Origin: DASPFV01 sp035620975
GTDB lineage: Bacteria > Acidobacteriota > Vicinamibacteria > Vicinamibacterales > 2-12-FULL-66-21
DNA: 64,000 bases
NCBI GenBank assembly: GCA_035620975.1
Contig: DASPFV010000263.1
Coordinates: forward strand, 1 to 64,000
Reading direction: 5' to 3'
Numbering within the stretch: the first letter of the stretch is position 1; the number at the start of each line of letters is the position of its first letter. A model generated the notes under the pieces. That model searched no databases and had not been told where the DNA came from. It was given only the letters and a program-made list of their open reading frames with translations. A program made the position numbers and the translations under genes. This document shows positions 31,795 to 40,301 of this stretch, piece by piece.

Positions 31795-33765
31795 TTACGG
31801 CGTATACCAGATCGGCGACGTATAGGCGCGCTCGGTGACCGTCATCCGCGTGCCCGGCAGCGGCTTCACGTTGAAGCGCTTGGCGTCGTAGGCCGTCCAG
31901 CGCGGCGTGGGGATCTCGATGACGCGCGCGTAATAGAACGCGCGCTCCGCAGCCCGGAAGTCCGGATCGCGCCACACCGCGATCAGTTCGGGCGCGCCGA
32001 TGGTGTTGGTCCACGTCGCATTGGCGACGTCCACCGTGCTGCCCACCGGGGGCAGCTTGCCGTCGGCGCCGGGCTTCCTGCCGCCGCTCCAGGCCACCTC
32101 GTAGACGTTCTCCTGCAGCTGGCCCTTCGCGTCGATCCATCCCTTCACGATCTGAATGCGATCGAGATTGGCGCCGATCGCATCGCGCAACGCGGCCACC
32201 AGGAAGGTCGGCGCTGCCGCCTTGCCCCCCGAGGCCGACGGCGCAGGCGGGAGATCGCCGCCCATCGGCACGCCCTTGCTGTAGCCGACCACGCCCGGTG
32301 TTCGCGATCCGGCGTCGGCGGCGTCGAAGTCCCAGCCCCCGAAGAACCGCACCATCATCCGCGTGCCCGTGGTGGCGTAGGTTTCGCGCCGCTGCAGCGC
32401 GTCCCAGATCGCCTCGCGCGTGTTCTCGGTCGCCCACACGGCGGCGTAGCCGGATGAGACGACTTCCCAGTCCATGATCGTCACCCCGGTCTTCGGCTCG
32501 CTGAAGAACGTCGCCGTCGAGCGCTCGGGATGCGGCTCCTGCGGCGTCGTCTTGCCGAAGAAGTTGTCCTCTTCCACCGCCGACAGGCCGGTGTGCGCGT
32601 CGGTGCTGCCGATGAGGCCGAACTTGTACGGATTGACGCCGAGCTTCTGCTCGAGCATCAGGCCGTTCTTGAGCGCCGCCCGCGTGTACTCGAGGTGGTA
32701 GACGTCGCTCTTCTTCGGCACGCCGACCAGGTTGCTCCTGTCCCACCGCTCGAAGTCGGCGAACTCGTCGTTCGGCGACAGGAACGGATGCGTCTCGCCG
32801 TCCCCCTTCGTCTGCGTGGTCTCGTAGACGCGCTCCCACTTCGCCCGCGTTTCCGCGTACTGCCGGTCGATCGGCCGGCCGAAGGCTTCGACGACGGGGA
32901 ACATCAGGCCGTTGCTCATGTTGCCGTTGTGCGGGATCGCCAGCACGCTGCCGCCGGTCTTCTGTTCGTAGGCCTCCATCCACTTCCACAGTTCGACCGG
33001 GTTGTCGCTGCCCGGCGGCACCGACGTGAACGGTTCCACCAGGCTCGCCTTCGAGGCATCGTCGCGGAAGATGACGTTCCGGTGCAGGTTGTTGCCGCCG
33101 GTGTTCGACGTCCACTCGTAGCCGATGAACGCCGTGAAGCGGCCGGGCTGGTTGAACTGCTCGGCCGACGCGATGATCTCCTGCCAGGCGGCGCGGTACG
33201 GCCGCGTGCCCGGCTTGTAGGCCAGCTTGGGATCCATCTTGTTCTCGGAGAAGGCGGCGATGATCTCGAAGGCCGCCTTGGATCCCTCGCCGGCCTTGAT
33301 CAGGTCGTACCAGCGGCGCCCCTGTTCCGTGGCCAGCATCTCCGGCTTGCCGGCAAACAGATCCGGGAAGAAGCCGAGGTTGTCGGAGTGGTCGGCCACG
33401 ACGAGGAAATCGAGGGGCCGCGACAGTCTGGCCGGCTGGCCGCTCGAGGCGATCACTTCCTCCCCCCGCGCGAAGCGATAGGCGTCGCGCGGCGTCAGGC
33501 GCGCGCCGAACGCGCCGGCGTCGAACGAGAACGACGTATGCAGGTGCGTATCCCCGAAATAGGGCTGGGTCGGGAAGTTACGACCGGCGTACGGCGAGTA
33601 CGCGCGCACGCCGGGAAACGCCCGATCGGCCTTGCTCTTGTCCAGCGAGCCCGCATCGTGCTGCGTCGTCTGCGTGGTCTGCGGCGACTGCGCGGTGAGT
33701 GCCGTCCATGCGAGGCCTCCGCCGATCAGCGTGACTGCGGCGAGCAGGGTGGCGTATCTCTTCAT
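31795..33765 (-). CDS. DUF3604 protein, PHP-type phosphoesterase fold, second copy
   Basis: The protein is 656 residues with a signal peptide (MKRYATLLAAVTLIGGGLAW). PHP-like metal motifs: YFGDTHLHTSFSFDAGAFGA near the start of the mature domain, FLVVADHSDNLGFFPDL, and IGSTDAHTGLSAVEEDNFFG late in the domain. DUF3604 proteins are exported PHP-superfamily relatives of unproven substrate. It is about three-quarters identical by eye to the protein encoded immediately upstream, so it arose by tandem duplication. An ATG at 33780, overlapping the upstream stop, would add five residues; 33765 is chosen because the signal peptide begins there. Confidence 0.9.
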   Translation of the reverse strand: MKRYATLLAAVTLIGGGLAWTALTAQSPQTTQTTQHDAGSLDKSKADRAFPGVRAYSPYAGRNFPTQPYFGDTHLHTSFSFDAGAFGARLTPRDAYRFARGEEVIASSGQPARLSRPLDFLVVADHSDNLGFFPDLFAGKPEMLATEQGRRWYDLIKAGEGSKAAFEIIAAFSENKMDPKLAYKPGTRPYRAAWQEIIASAEQFNQPGRFTAFIGYEWTSNTGGNNLHRNVIFRDDASKASLVEPFTSVPPGSDNPVELWKWMEAYEQKTGGSVLAIPHNGNMSNGLMFPVVEAFGRPIDRQYAETRAKWERVYETTQTKGDGETHPFLSPNDEFADFERWDRSNLVGVPKKSDVYHLEYTRAALKNGLMLEQKLGVNPYKFGLIGSTDAHTGLSAVEEDNFFGKTTPQEPHPERSTATFFSEPKTGVTIMDWEVVSSGYAAVWATENTREAIWDALQRRETYATTGTRMMVRFFGGWDFDAADAGSRTPGVVGYSKGVPMGGDLPPAPSASGGKAAAPTFLVAALRDAIGANLDRIQIVKGWIDAKGQLQENVYEVAWSGGRKPGADGKLPPVGSTVDVANATWTNTIGAPELIAVWRDPDFRAAERAFYYARVIEIPTPRWTAYDAKRFNVKPLPGTRMTVTERAYTSPIWYTP

Positions 33766-33776
33766 CAGGGGCGTCC

Positions 33777-35726
33777 TCATTGCGGCGTATACCAGATCGG
33801 AGAGGTGTAGGCACGCTCGGTGATCGTCATCCTCGTCCCGGGGGCAGCCGTGATGCCGAAGCGGCTGGCGTCGTACGCTGTCCAGCGCGGCGTCGGGATC
33901 TCGATGACGCGAGCATAATAGAACGCCCGCTGGGACGCGTCGAAGCCAGGGTCTCGCCACACCGTGATCAGCTCGGGTGCGCCGATCGTGTTCGTCCAGG
34001 TGGCGTTGGCGACATCGACCGTATTTCCCACCGCAGGCAGCTTGCCGTCGGCGGCTGGCTTGCGGCCTCCGCTCCACGCGACGTCGTAGACCCTTTCCTG
34101 CACCTCACCCTTCGCGTCGATCCAGCCTTTCACGATCTGGATCCGATCGAGGTTGGCGCCAATCGGATCGCGCAACGCGGCCACGAGAAACGTCGGCGCT
34201 GCCTTGCCCGTCGAAGCCGAAGGGGAAGGCGGGAGGTCGCCGCCCATGGGAACACCCTTGGTGTACCCGACGGCGCCTGGCGCCCTCGACGCGGCATCGG
34301 CGGCCTCGAAGTTCCAGCCGCCGAAGAACCGCACCACCATCCGCGTGCCTGTCGTCGCGTACGTTTCGCGTCGCTCCATCGCGTCCCAGATCGCTTCGCG
34401 CGTGTTCTCGGTCGCCCACACCGCTGCATAGCCGGACGACAGAACTTCCCAGTCCATGATCCGGATGCCGGTCTTCGGGTTGTTCATGAAGGTGGCGTTG
34501 AGCCGCTCCGGTGACGGTTCCTGCGGCGTGGTCTTGCCGAAGAAGTTGTCCTCTTCCATGGCGGCAAGGCCGGTGTGCGCGTCGCTGCTGCCGATCAGGC
34601 CGAACTTGTAGGGATTCGCGCCGAGCTTCTGCTCGAGCAGCAGCCCGTTCTTGAGTGCCGCGCGCAGGTACTCGTACTGCAGCATGTCGTTCGTCTTTGG
34701 CGCGCTGCCGTCGAGATTGCCTTTGTCCCATCGCTCGAAGTCGGCGAACTCGTCGTTCGGCGACAGGAACGGGTGCGTTTCGCCGTCCCCCTTCGTTTGC
34801 GTGGCTTCGTAGAGCCGCTCCCATTTCGCGCGCGTCTCCGCGTAGGCGCGATCGATCGTCCGGCCGAACGCTTCGACCATCGGGAACATGCGCCCATTGC
34901 TCAGGTTGCCGTTGTGGGCGATGGCCAGGACGCTGCCGCCGGTTTTCTGCTCGTACGCGTCCATCCACTTCCACAGGTCCACGGGATTGTCACTGCCCGG
35001 CGGGTACACCGTGAACGGTTCCACCTGGCTGGCCCTAGCCGCATCGTCCCGGAAGATGACATTGCGGTGCAGGTTGTTCCCGCCCGTGTTGGAGGTCCAT
35101 TCGTAGCCGATGAACGCGGTGAACCGGCCCGGCGAGTTGTACTGTTCGGCGGCGGCGATGGTTTCCTGCCACGCTGCCCGGTACGGCCGCGTGCCAGGCG
35201 CGTACATCAGCTCGCGCGGGAATGTCCCTTGTGAGAACGCGCCGATGATCTCGAGCGCAGCGGCACCACCCTGGCCGGCCGTGATCATGTCGAACCAGCG
35301 GCGGCCCGTGGGATGGGCCACGACTTCCGGCTTGCCGGCCCGCAGATCGGGGAAGAACCCCATGTTGTCCGAGTGATCGGCCACGACGAGGAAATCGAGC
35401 GGCCGCGCGAGCTTGACCGGCTGGCCGCTCGAGGCCATCAACTCTTCGCCGCGCGCGAGGCGGTAGGCGTCGCGTGGCGTGATGCGAGCCCCGAACGCGC
35501 CCGCGTCCATCGAGAACGCCGTATGCAGATGCGTATCTCCAAAGTACGGCTGCGTGGGAAAGCGCCGCCCGGCATACGGCGAGTAGGGAGGCCTGGCAGG
35601 GAAGGCGCGGTCCGCTTTCGCCTTGTCGAGCGATCCCGCATCCTGCTGGCCAGACGCCCGCGCGGTGAGCACGAGGGCAGCGCTCAACACGGCGCCGCCA
35701 AGGACGAAAGTCAGGACTTTTTTCAT
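33777..35726 (-). CDS. DUF3604 protein, PHP-type phosphoesterase fold, first copy
   Basis: The protein is 649 residues with a signal peptide (KKVLTFVLGGAVLSAALVLT, then ARASGQ). It has the same PHP-like motifs as its neighbour: YFGDTHLHTAFSMDAGAFGA, FLVVADHSDNMGFFPDL, IGSSDAHTGLAAMEEDNFFG. The C-terminal third (DRIQIVKGWIDAKGEVQERV, TNTIGAPELITVWRDPGF) is the typical DUF3604 'W.D..G...E.VY.V.WSG' part. Its ATG follows the barrel-protein stop without a gap (TGAATG). Retention of two near-identical copies suggests dosage or diverging substrates. Confidence 0.9.
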   Translation of the reverse strand: MKKVLTFVLGGAVLSAALVLTARASGQQDAGSLDKAKADRAFPARPPYSPYAGRRFPTQPYFGDTHLHTAFSMDAGAFGARITPRDAYRLARGEELMASSGQPVKLARPLDFLVVADHSDNMGFFPDLRAGKPEVVAHPTGRRWFDMITAGQGGAAALEIIGAFSQGTFPRELMYAPGTRPYRAAWQETIAAAEQYNSPGRFTAFIGYEWTSNTGGNNLHRNVIFRDDAARASQVEPFTVYPPGSDNPVDLWKWMDAYEQKTGGSVLAIAHNGNLSNGRMFPMVEAFGRTIDRAYAETRAKWERLYEATQTKGDGETHPFLSPNDEFADFERWDKGNLDGSAPKTNDMLQYEYLRAALKNGLLLEQKLGANPYKFGLIGSSDAHTGLAAMEEDNFFGKTTPQEPSPERLNATFMNNPKTGIRIMDWEVLSSGYAAVWATENTREAIWDAMERRETYATTGTRMVVRFFGGWNFEAADAASRAPGAVGYTKGVPMGGDLPPSPSASTGKAAPTFLVAALRDPIGANLDRIQIVKGWIDAKGEVQERVYDVAWSGGRKPAADGKLPAVGNTVDVANATWTNTIGAPELITVWRDPGFDASQRAFYYARVIEIPTPRWTAYDASRFGITAAPGTRMTITERAYTSPIWYTPQ

Positions 35727-36485
35727 TCAGCGTTGCCAGTGCAGGCGCAATCCGACGATGGGCCCGGAGTGCGTGACGTCGTACGACCGCAGGTTGTTTT
35801 CGCCGCCCTCGACGTCGATGCCGAGCGCCTTGTAGCCGAACTCGAGCCCGCCCCACGGCTTGAAGCGGTATTCCAGGCCGCCGACTACGCTCCACGTGAG
35901 GTCGGCGTTACCCGCGCCGATGTCGGCGCGCGCGATGACGCCCCATTTGTCGTTGATCCGTGGCCGCAGCACGACGCCGGCGAAGGCATCTGCCGACGTC
36001 CGGCTCTCGTCGACGGGTGTGACCCCAGGGCCGGTCTCTCGGAAGGTGATGACTGGCGCGAGCGTGTAGGTCCGCAGCCCGCCGATCACGCTGAGCCGCG
36101 ACTCGTGATGCAGCTCGTACAGACCGGCCGCCTCGAACATCACGTTGTCCAGCTCGAAATCACCGGTGATCTGGCGCGAGCCGACGGAGAACGGCGCCGA
36201 CGAGGTCAGCTTGATGAAGTTGAGATCCGTCATCACGCCGAAGCGCCCGCGCGACGCCTCGAAGTGGAACGAGAACGCGCCGCCGAGGTGGTCGGCGGCG
36301 TCGGAGAAATCGAGGGCGATGGGGACGGACACCGGGCCCGCCGCCAGGGTACCGTCCAGGGATGTTGCCCAGAAGTACATCGGAACCAGGCTGAACTCCC
36401 AGGTGGGCGCCTGTTGGGCAGTTGCCGGAGTTGCGGTGCCGCACAGCAGTGCAGCGGCCAGAACGACCTTCAGAAAGTGAGACAT
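35727..36485 (-). CDS. Outer-membrane beta-barrel protein, first gene of the DUF3604 run
   Basis: The protein is 252 residues with a signal peptide (SHFLKVVLAAALLCGTATPA, cut after TAQ). The mature protein has about ten amphipathic strands (WEFSLVPMYFWATSLDGTLA, FSFHFEASRGRFGVMTDLNF, GLEYRFKPWGGLEFGYKALG) and ends IVGLRLHWQR. It resembles small DUF/OmpA-barrel-like proteins but gives no clear family name. A possible role is a pore or assembly partner for the exported DUF3604 proteins; this is an inference from position only. A weak ribosome site precedes the ATG, and the palindrome at 36522 lies 36 bases upstream. Confidence 0.75.
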   Translation of the reverse strand: MSHFLKVVLAAALLCGTATPATAQQAPTWEFSLVPMYFWATSLDGTLAAGPVSVPIALDFSDAADHLGGAFSFHFEASRGRFGVMTDLNFIKLTSSAPFSVGSRQITGDFELDNVMFEAAGLYELHHESRLSVIGGLRTYTLAPVITFRETGPGVTPVDESRTSADAFAGVVLRPRINDKWGVIARADIGAGNADLTWSVVGGLEYRFKPWGGLEFGYKALGIDVEGGENNLRSYDVTHSGPIVGLRLHWQR

Positions 36486-36521
36486 GGTGCGCCGCCCAGC
36501 ACGATGCGTACCTGGCCAGCC

Positions 36522-36544
36522 GCTGAAAACTGCCACTTTTCAGC
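36522..36544. promoter_or_regulatory. Palindrome upstream of the eight-gene run
   Basis: GCTGAAAA, CTGCCAC, TTTTCAGC: perfect 8-bp arms, 7-base centre, 36 bases before the first start codon. It could be a dimeric-repressor operator or a 5'-UTR hairpin. No regulator gene is adjacent. Confidence 0.45.
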
Positions 36545-36972
36545 CGAATCCGCAGGGTAGCGTCCGGTGCCAGCTGGTTTTCCCGCGGCTGGTGCGGAAT
36601 TCTCCGCATGCGTCCCGGAGCCGCTACCCTGGTCTGTCCTGGTCCCGCTTCCTGATGCTGATCGTGAGGGCCTGAGTATAAGTGATCCACCTTGTTCTCA
36701 GCACGCTCGCCACGCGGGATTCGCCAAGGCAGGCCAATCGCAAGGACCGCCGACTGAACATTCTCGCGTCGGAAGAATGGAGCTCGAGGATGGTTAGGAG
36801 CGGGCGGTCGCGAAGGCGTTGCCGCACCAGACGCTCATCTCCAGCGTCTTGCACAGGTACGCGTCGGGGCGCCTGAAGGGAGTGTGACGAGGCCCGCTCG
36901 CCCCTGGACGAATCGCAGGCCGCGAGCTGCCGCAGGCACGCGCGAGCGGACAGGGAATGTACCGCGGAGCGG
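36545..36972. other. Roughly 430 bp without a supported gene
   Basis: This stretch is upstream of the barrel-protein gene and downstream of the phosphodiesterase relic. It should contain the promoter of the eight-gene run near its left edge. Minus-strand codons at about 36794-36880 read F-R-R-P-D-A-Y-L-C-K-T-L-E-M, which might be the end of another lost gene but is not recognised. Confidence 0.4.
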
Positions 36973-37500
36973 TCAGCGGCTTCCGGCTCCGGCCGCGGCT
37001 GTTGCGGGCGACGGATCGAACGCCCGGATCACTGGCGTGCCCTCCCACTCGGCCGGCTCGGAGAGTCCGAGCAGCCAGAGCACGGTGGACGCGGTGTCCA
37101 TCGTGTGGACGGTCGCTGGATCGAGGCCACCGGGCCGAACGCCCTGGCCCCACGCAATCCAGGGGATCGTTACGTCGTGCGGATGGTCGCTGCCGTGGCC
37201 GGTGCCGTGCCCGCCGTGATCGGCCGTCACGATGAGCGCGTAGTTGCGCGACCCGTACGCCTGGTCGGCCACTTCGATGAGGCGGCCGAGCGCGGTGTCG
37301 GCAGCAAGGACGCCGCGGCCGTACTCGTCGGTCATCCAGCCCGAGCGATGGCCGGCCGCGTCGGGATCCGTCAGATGCACGAAAAGAAGGTTCGGGCGAT
37401 CCGTCGCGAGGTACTCGGACACATCGTCGATCGTGCGGCTGCTCGACCAGCGGCCGAACCACCCCCCGGCGCCTGTGAGTAGTCGAGCGTTCCCACCCTC
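36973..37500 (-). pseudogene. C-terminal fragment of an alkaline phosphatase-superfamily phosphodiesterase
   Basis: The minus strand reads RLLTGAGGWFGRWSSSRTID, then SEYLATDRPNLLFVHLTDPD, AAGHRSGWMTDEYG, NYALIVTADHGGHGTGHGSD, HPHDVTIPWIAWGQGV and MDTASTVLWLLGL. The metal-ligand motifs D-x-x-G-H, T-A-D-H-G-G-H and H-x-x-D-V-x-I-P-W are those of type I phosphodiesterases/nucleotide pyrophosphatases. The N-terminal half, including the catalytic Thr/Ser region, is missing; upstream the sequence changes abruptly into a TonB-receptor fragment in another frame. It may be expressed as a 149-residue remnant from 37422 but should be inactive. Confidence 0.75.
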
Positions 37501-37924
37501 TGCAGATCAGATTGATTACGCCACCGATCGCATCCGACCCGTACAGCGCGGATGCGGCGCCCTTGACCACTTCCACTCGCTCGAGCCGCGCCGTCGATTG
37601 ACGATCGAGATTGAGAACACCGCCGCGCTTGATGCCCCTGGCGCCCACGACGGGCTGGCCGTCGAGCAGCACCAGGACCTGCCGGGAATCAATCCCTTGG
37701 ATCTGTTCTCCCGCGGGGCCAGCGGTCTCGGATCCGCGCCGGGTCACGACGCCGGGCAGCTCCCGCAGGATTTCGCCCACCGTTTCCTGACCGCCGCCCT
37801 CGTCGATTCGTCCACGCGTGATCACGTCCACACGCGTGTTGAGGGTGTCCCGCAGTTCTGCCTGGCGCGAGGCGGACACCACGGTGACCTGCGCGACGAT
37901 CGGCGCCGGAGCAAGCGTGACCAT
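37501..37924 (-). pseudogene. Plug-domain fragment of a TonB-dependent receptor
   Basis: Reads VVSASRQAELRDTLNTRVDV, ETVGEILRELPGVVTRRGSE, GIDSRQVLVLLDGQPVVGAR and LERVEVVKGAASALYGSDAI, then GGVINLI, after which receptor similarity ends. This is the plug domain of a TonB-dependent outer-membrane receptor. The signal peptide and any N-terminal regulatory domain are absent (an in-frame TGA lies just before the ATG at 37924) and the entire barrel is missing, replaced by the phosphodiesterase fragment out of frame. Confidence 0.8.
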
Positions 37925-37998
37925 CTCGTTTCAGGCGGGGATCGGTGAGGCGGATGGGAACTCTGGCGCTCTCGGTGGTACTCGACTGGGGGCTCAGG

Positions 37999-38448
37999 TC
38001 ATCGACTGACAACCACGCGGACGAACACGCCCGTCGCAATCCTGAACTGCCCGACCACCAGGACGGATCCGGGCCGCCGCTCGTCGTACACCGCGACGTG
38101 AACATGCTCCGGATCGTCCTCAGGATGACGAATCACCCACGCGCCGGGCGGGACATCGGCACGAGCCCGTCCACATTTCATCGGAGGAGGCTGGTGCCCT
38201 GGCGGGCGGTCCGGATACCAGATGCGGCATTCGCCAGGTGGCGGATAGTGGCCTTTGGGGATGTTCAGCCGTGTGTAGCCGTGTCGCTCGAAGTACGAGT
38301 CGCGATCGTTGCCGCGCCCGCGTTCATAGCGGACGACCTGTGCGCCGTCGTTCGTCTTGTTCGATCTGCCTCGCTCCTGCCCGGCCGATGCCGTTCCGCT
38401 GCAGGCGATGATGACGCACACCCCGAGGAGATTCGTCAGTCTCATCAT
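37999..38448 (-). CDS. Secreted protein of unknown function in the kinase-phosphatase cluster
   Basis: The protein is 149 residues with a signal peptide (MRLTNLLGVCVIIACSGTAS). The mature protein contains LNIPKGHYPPPGECRIWYPD and RPPGHQPPPMKCGRARADVP, a Pro/His/Cys-rich motif that recurs in small secreted proteins of several phyla, with two cysteines that could pair. A short beta segment closes it (SVLVVGQFRIATGVFVRVVV). No activity is known. The start overlaps the FHA gene stop (ATGATG), so it is co-translated with the signalling genes and could be a periplasmic partner or target. Confidence 0.7.
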   Translation of the reverse strand: MMRLTNLLGVCVIIACSGTASAGQERGRSNKTNDGAQVVRYERGRGNDRDSYFERHGYTRLNIPKGHYPPPGECRIWYPDRPPGHQPPPMKCGRARADVPPGAWVIRHPEDDPEHVHVAVYDERRPGSVLVVGQFRIATGVFVRVVVSR

Positions 38449-39257
38449 GGCTCCCGCGAATTGACAGTGAACGACGCTGGGGATGTCCCCTGGCCCGATT
38501 CCGGCTCCGTCCCGGATTCGGCAGGCGACGTGACGGCCAGCCCGAACCGCATCACGAGTCCGCCGGCCTCGAGCATGTCACCATCCTTCAGCTGCTGGCT
38601 TCCGTCTGGCAGGCACTGGTTGTTGACCAGTGTGCGTCCGTCGAAATCCGTCACCGTGAATCCCGCGTCGTTCTGGACAATCGCAGCGGCCGTTCTGGGT
38701 TTCAACCAGCCTTGCAGGCGCACGAGGGCCTCTTCGGAACTCCCGATGAACGAGACGGGGTTGTGAATCCAGTACTCCTGGTGATCCGTCTGCCCGTCCA
38801 CGACGCGCAGAAAGGCGGCCGCCTGGGCTTTCGCGGACGGCTCGGACTGCGATCGGGCGCGGGCCCGTTCCGCACGAAGCCTTGCCAGCAGTTCCCGATG
38901 CTTCCTGGTGTTGAGGTATGCAGTCCTGCCGAGCGCTGGCGTCCGTCGAGGCGCCGGCACAGGCTCGGCGGTAGCCACCGCATCGAACACCACTTTGTGC
39001 TTGCCGATCAGGAGGACGTCGCGGTGCCGCAAGGCGCCGCGCACGACGTGCTGCTCGTTGACGTACGTTCCATTCTTGCTCCGCAGGTCCTCGACGACGT
39101 AGTGGTCGCCTTCCAGGAAGATGCGGGCGTGATGGCCGGATACGGCAGGGTTGTCGATGACAACGGCATTATCCGGGAGACGTCCGATGGTCATTTCGGA
39201 ATCCACCGGGTACTCGGCGAGGACGCGTTCGTCGAACTTCACAACGAGCTTTGGCAT
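38445..39257 (-). CDS. FHA-domain protein (two FHA-like domains)
   Basis: The protein is 270 residues. The first FHA domain covers about 20-90: MTIGRLPDNAVVIDNPAVSG, HHARIFLEGDHYVVEDLRSK and NGTYVNEQHVV, with the G-R, S-x-x-H and N-G phosphothreonine-binding motifs. A helical linker follows (KHRELLARLRAERARARSQS). A second, degenerate FHA-like domain is at about 165-250 (NPVSFIGSSEEALVRLQGWL, ...GFTVTDFDGRTLVNNQCLPD) with a complete N-N but a missing S-x-x-H. It should bind proteins phosphorylated by the kinase upstream. ATG 39257 is chosen over 39299 for its GGAG site and domain start. Confidence 0.88.
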   Translation of the reverse strand: MPKLVVKFDERVLAEYPVDSEMTIGRLPDNAVVIDNPAVSGHHARIFLEGDHYVVEDLRSKNGTYVNEQHVVRGALRHRDVLLIGKHKVVFDAVATAEPVPAPRRTPALGRTAYLNTRKHRELLARLRAERARARSQSEPSAKAQAAAFLRVVDGQTDHQEYWIHNPVSFIGSSEEALVRLQGWLKPRTAAAIVQNDAGFTVTDFDGRTLVNNQCLPDGSQQLKDGDMLEAGGLVMRFGLAVTSPAESGTEPESGQGTSPASFTVNSREP

Positions 39258-39295
39258 GATTCGGACTCCGATCGCGAACGGTCCCCGGACGCCCG

Positions 39296-40063
39296 TCACG
39301 CTCCCGCGGCGTCCACGATCTGAACGACCACAACCGTGATGTCATCCGTGCCGCCGCTGCGTGCGGCCGTCTGCACCAGGTAGTCGCAAATGCGCTGCGG
39401 CTCACGAAGCCGCGAAATGCTCGCATTCATGGTCGTGTCAGACACGACACGCGTGAGGCCGTCAGTGCACAGCACCAGGTAGTCGCCGGTACGCACTGGA
39501 GCCTCGACGACATCGACGTCGACCTCTGGCTCGCGCCCTACGACCCGCACGAGGACGTCGCGGGGATCCTCCTCCAGCTCCTCGCAGGACGCGTCGAGAC
39601 CCTCGCCCGCCAGGGCCTCCAGCAATGTGTGATCCTGCGTCAGGATCTGGAAGTGGGTATCGCGCCACAGATAGGCGCGGCTGTCTCCCACGTGTGCAAC
39701 GCTCGCGATGTCGTGCTGCAGCCAGGCGCTCACGACGGTCGTGCCCATCTCACACCGCTCCGGGTTCTGCTGGCCGTCGGTGTAGATCAACCGGTTCGAT
39801 TCGCGGACGGCCTCTGCGAGTCGGCAACTCTGCGTGCGATGAGGTCCCTCGTGCAGGGCACCTGCGGTGGCAGCAGTTTTGGCCTGTTGCAGCTCGTGAA
39901 CAATGGTCGCGGCGGCGATCTGGCTGGCTATGGCTCCTGCTGAAGCGCCACCCATACCGTCGCACACGGCAAACAGTCCTTGCGCGACGTGCAACACGTA
40001 CACGTCCTCGTTGCGCTCCCGCCCGAGCCCCTTCTCTGTTGCCGCCGCCGCGAGCAGCCGCAT
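39296..40063 (-). CDS. PP2C-family serine/threonine phosphatase
   Basis: The protein is 255 residues. PP2C metal motifs: GRERNEDVYVL, FAVCDGMGGASAGAIASQIA (D-G-M-G-G), IASVAHVGDSRAYLW (G-D-S-R), YLVLCTDGLTRVVSDTT (T-D-G-L) and GGTDDITVVVVQ (T-D-D-I-T). It is complete for the bacterial PppA/Stp type and cytosolic. It would reverse the action of the Hanks-type kinase encoded 239 bases upstream. An insertion around residues 65-85 (HEGPHRTQ...) is mildly unusual. It precedes the FHA gene by 38 bases. Confidence 0.95.
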   Translation of the reverse strand: MRLLAAAATEKGLGRERNEDVYVLHVAQGLFAVCDGMGGASAGAIASQIAAATIVHELQQAKTAATAGALHEGPHRTQSCRLAEAVRESNRLIYTDGQQNPERCEMGTTVVSAWLQHDIASVAHVGDSRAYLWRDTHFQILTQDHTLLEALAGEGLDASCEELEEDPRDVLVRVVGREPEVDVDVVEAPVRTGDYLVLCTDGLTRVVSDTTMNASISRLREPQRICDYLVQTAARSGGTDDITVVVVQIVDAAGA

Positions 40064-40301
40064 CCCAGTCGCTTCCGGCTCTTGGCATCCGAGTCCGCCA
40101 GGGCTGCGAGTTCAAGAACTGCACCGCACAATCCAACTACGTGAACGCGGCTTCAACCGGCTGTGGGGTCTCGAGTTATGCGACGCTCGAGGTTCCCGGG
40201 ATCGCCGCGAGTTCCGGCCCGGGGCGCGGATTTGCCTCGCCAATTACAGGAATGCACGCCGCCGAAGAGCGAGCCGACCGGACTCGTGCCAGACAGGGTT
40301 G

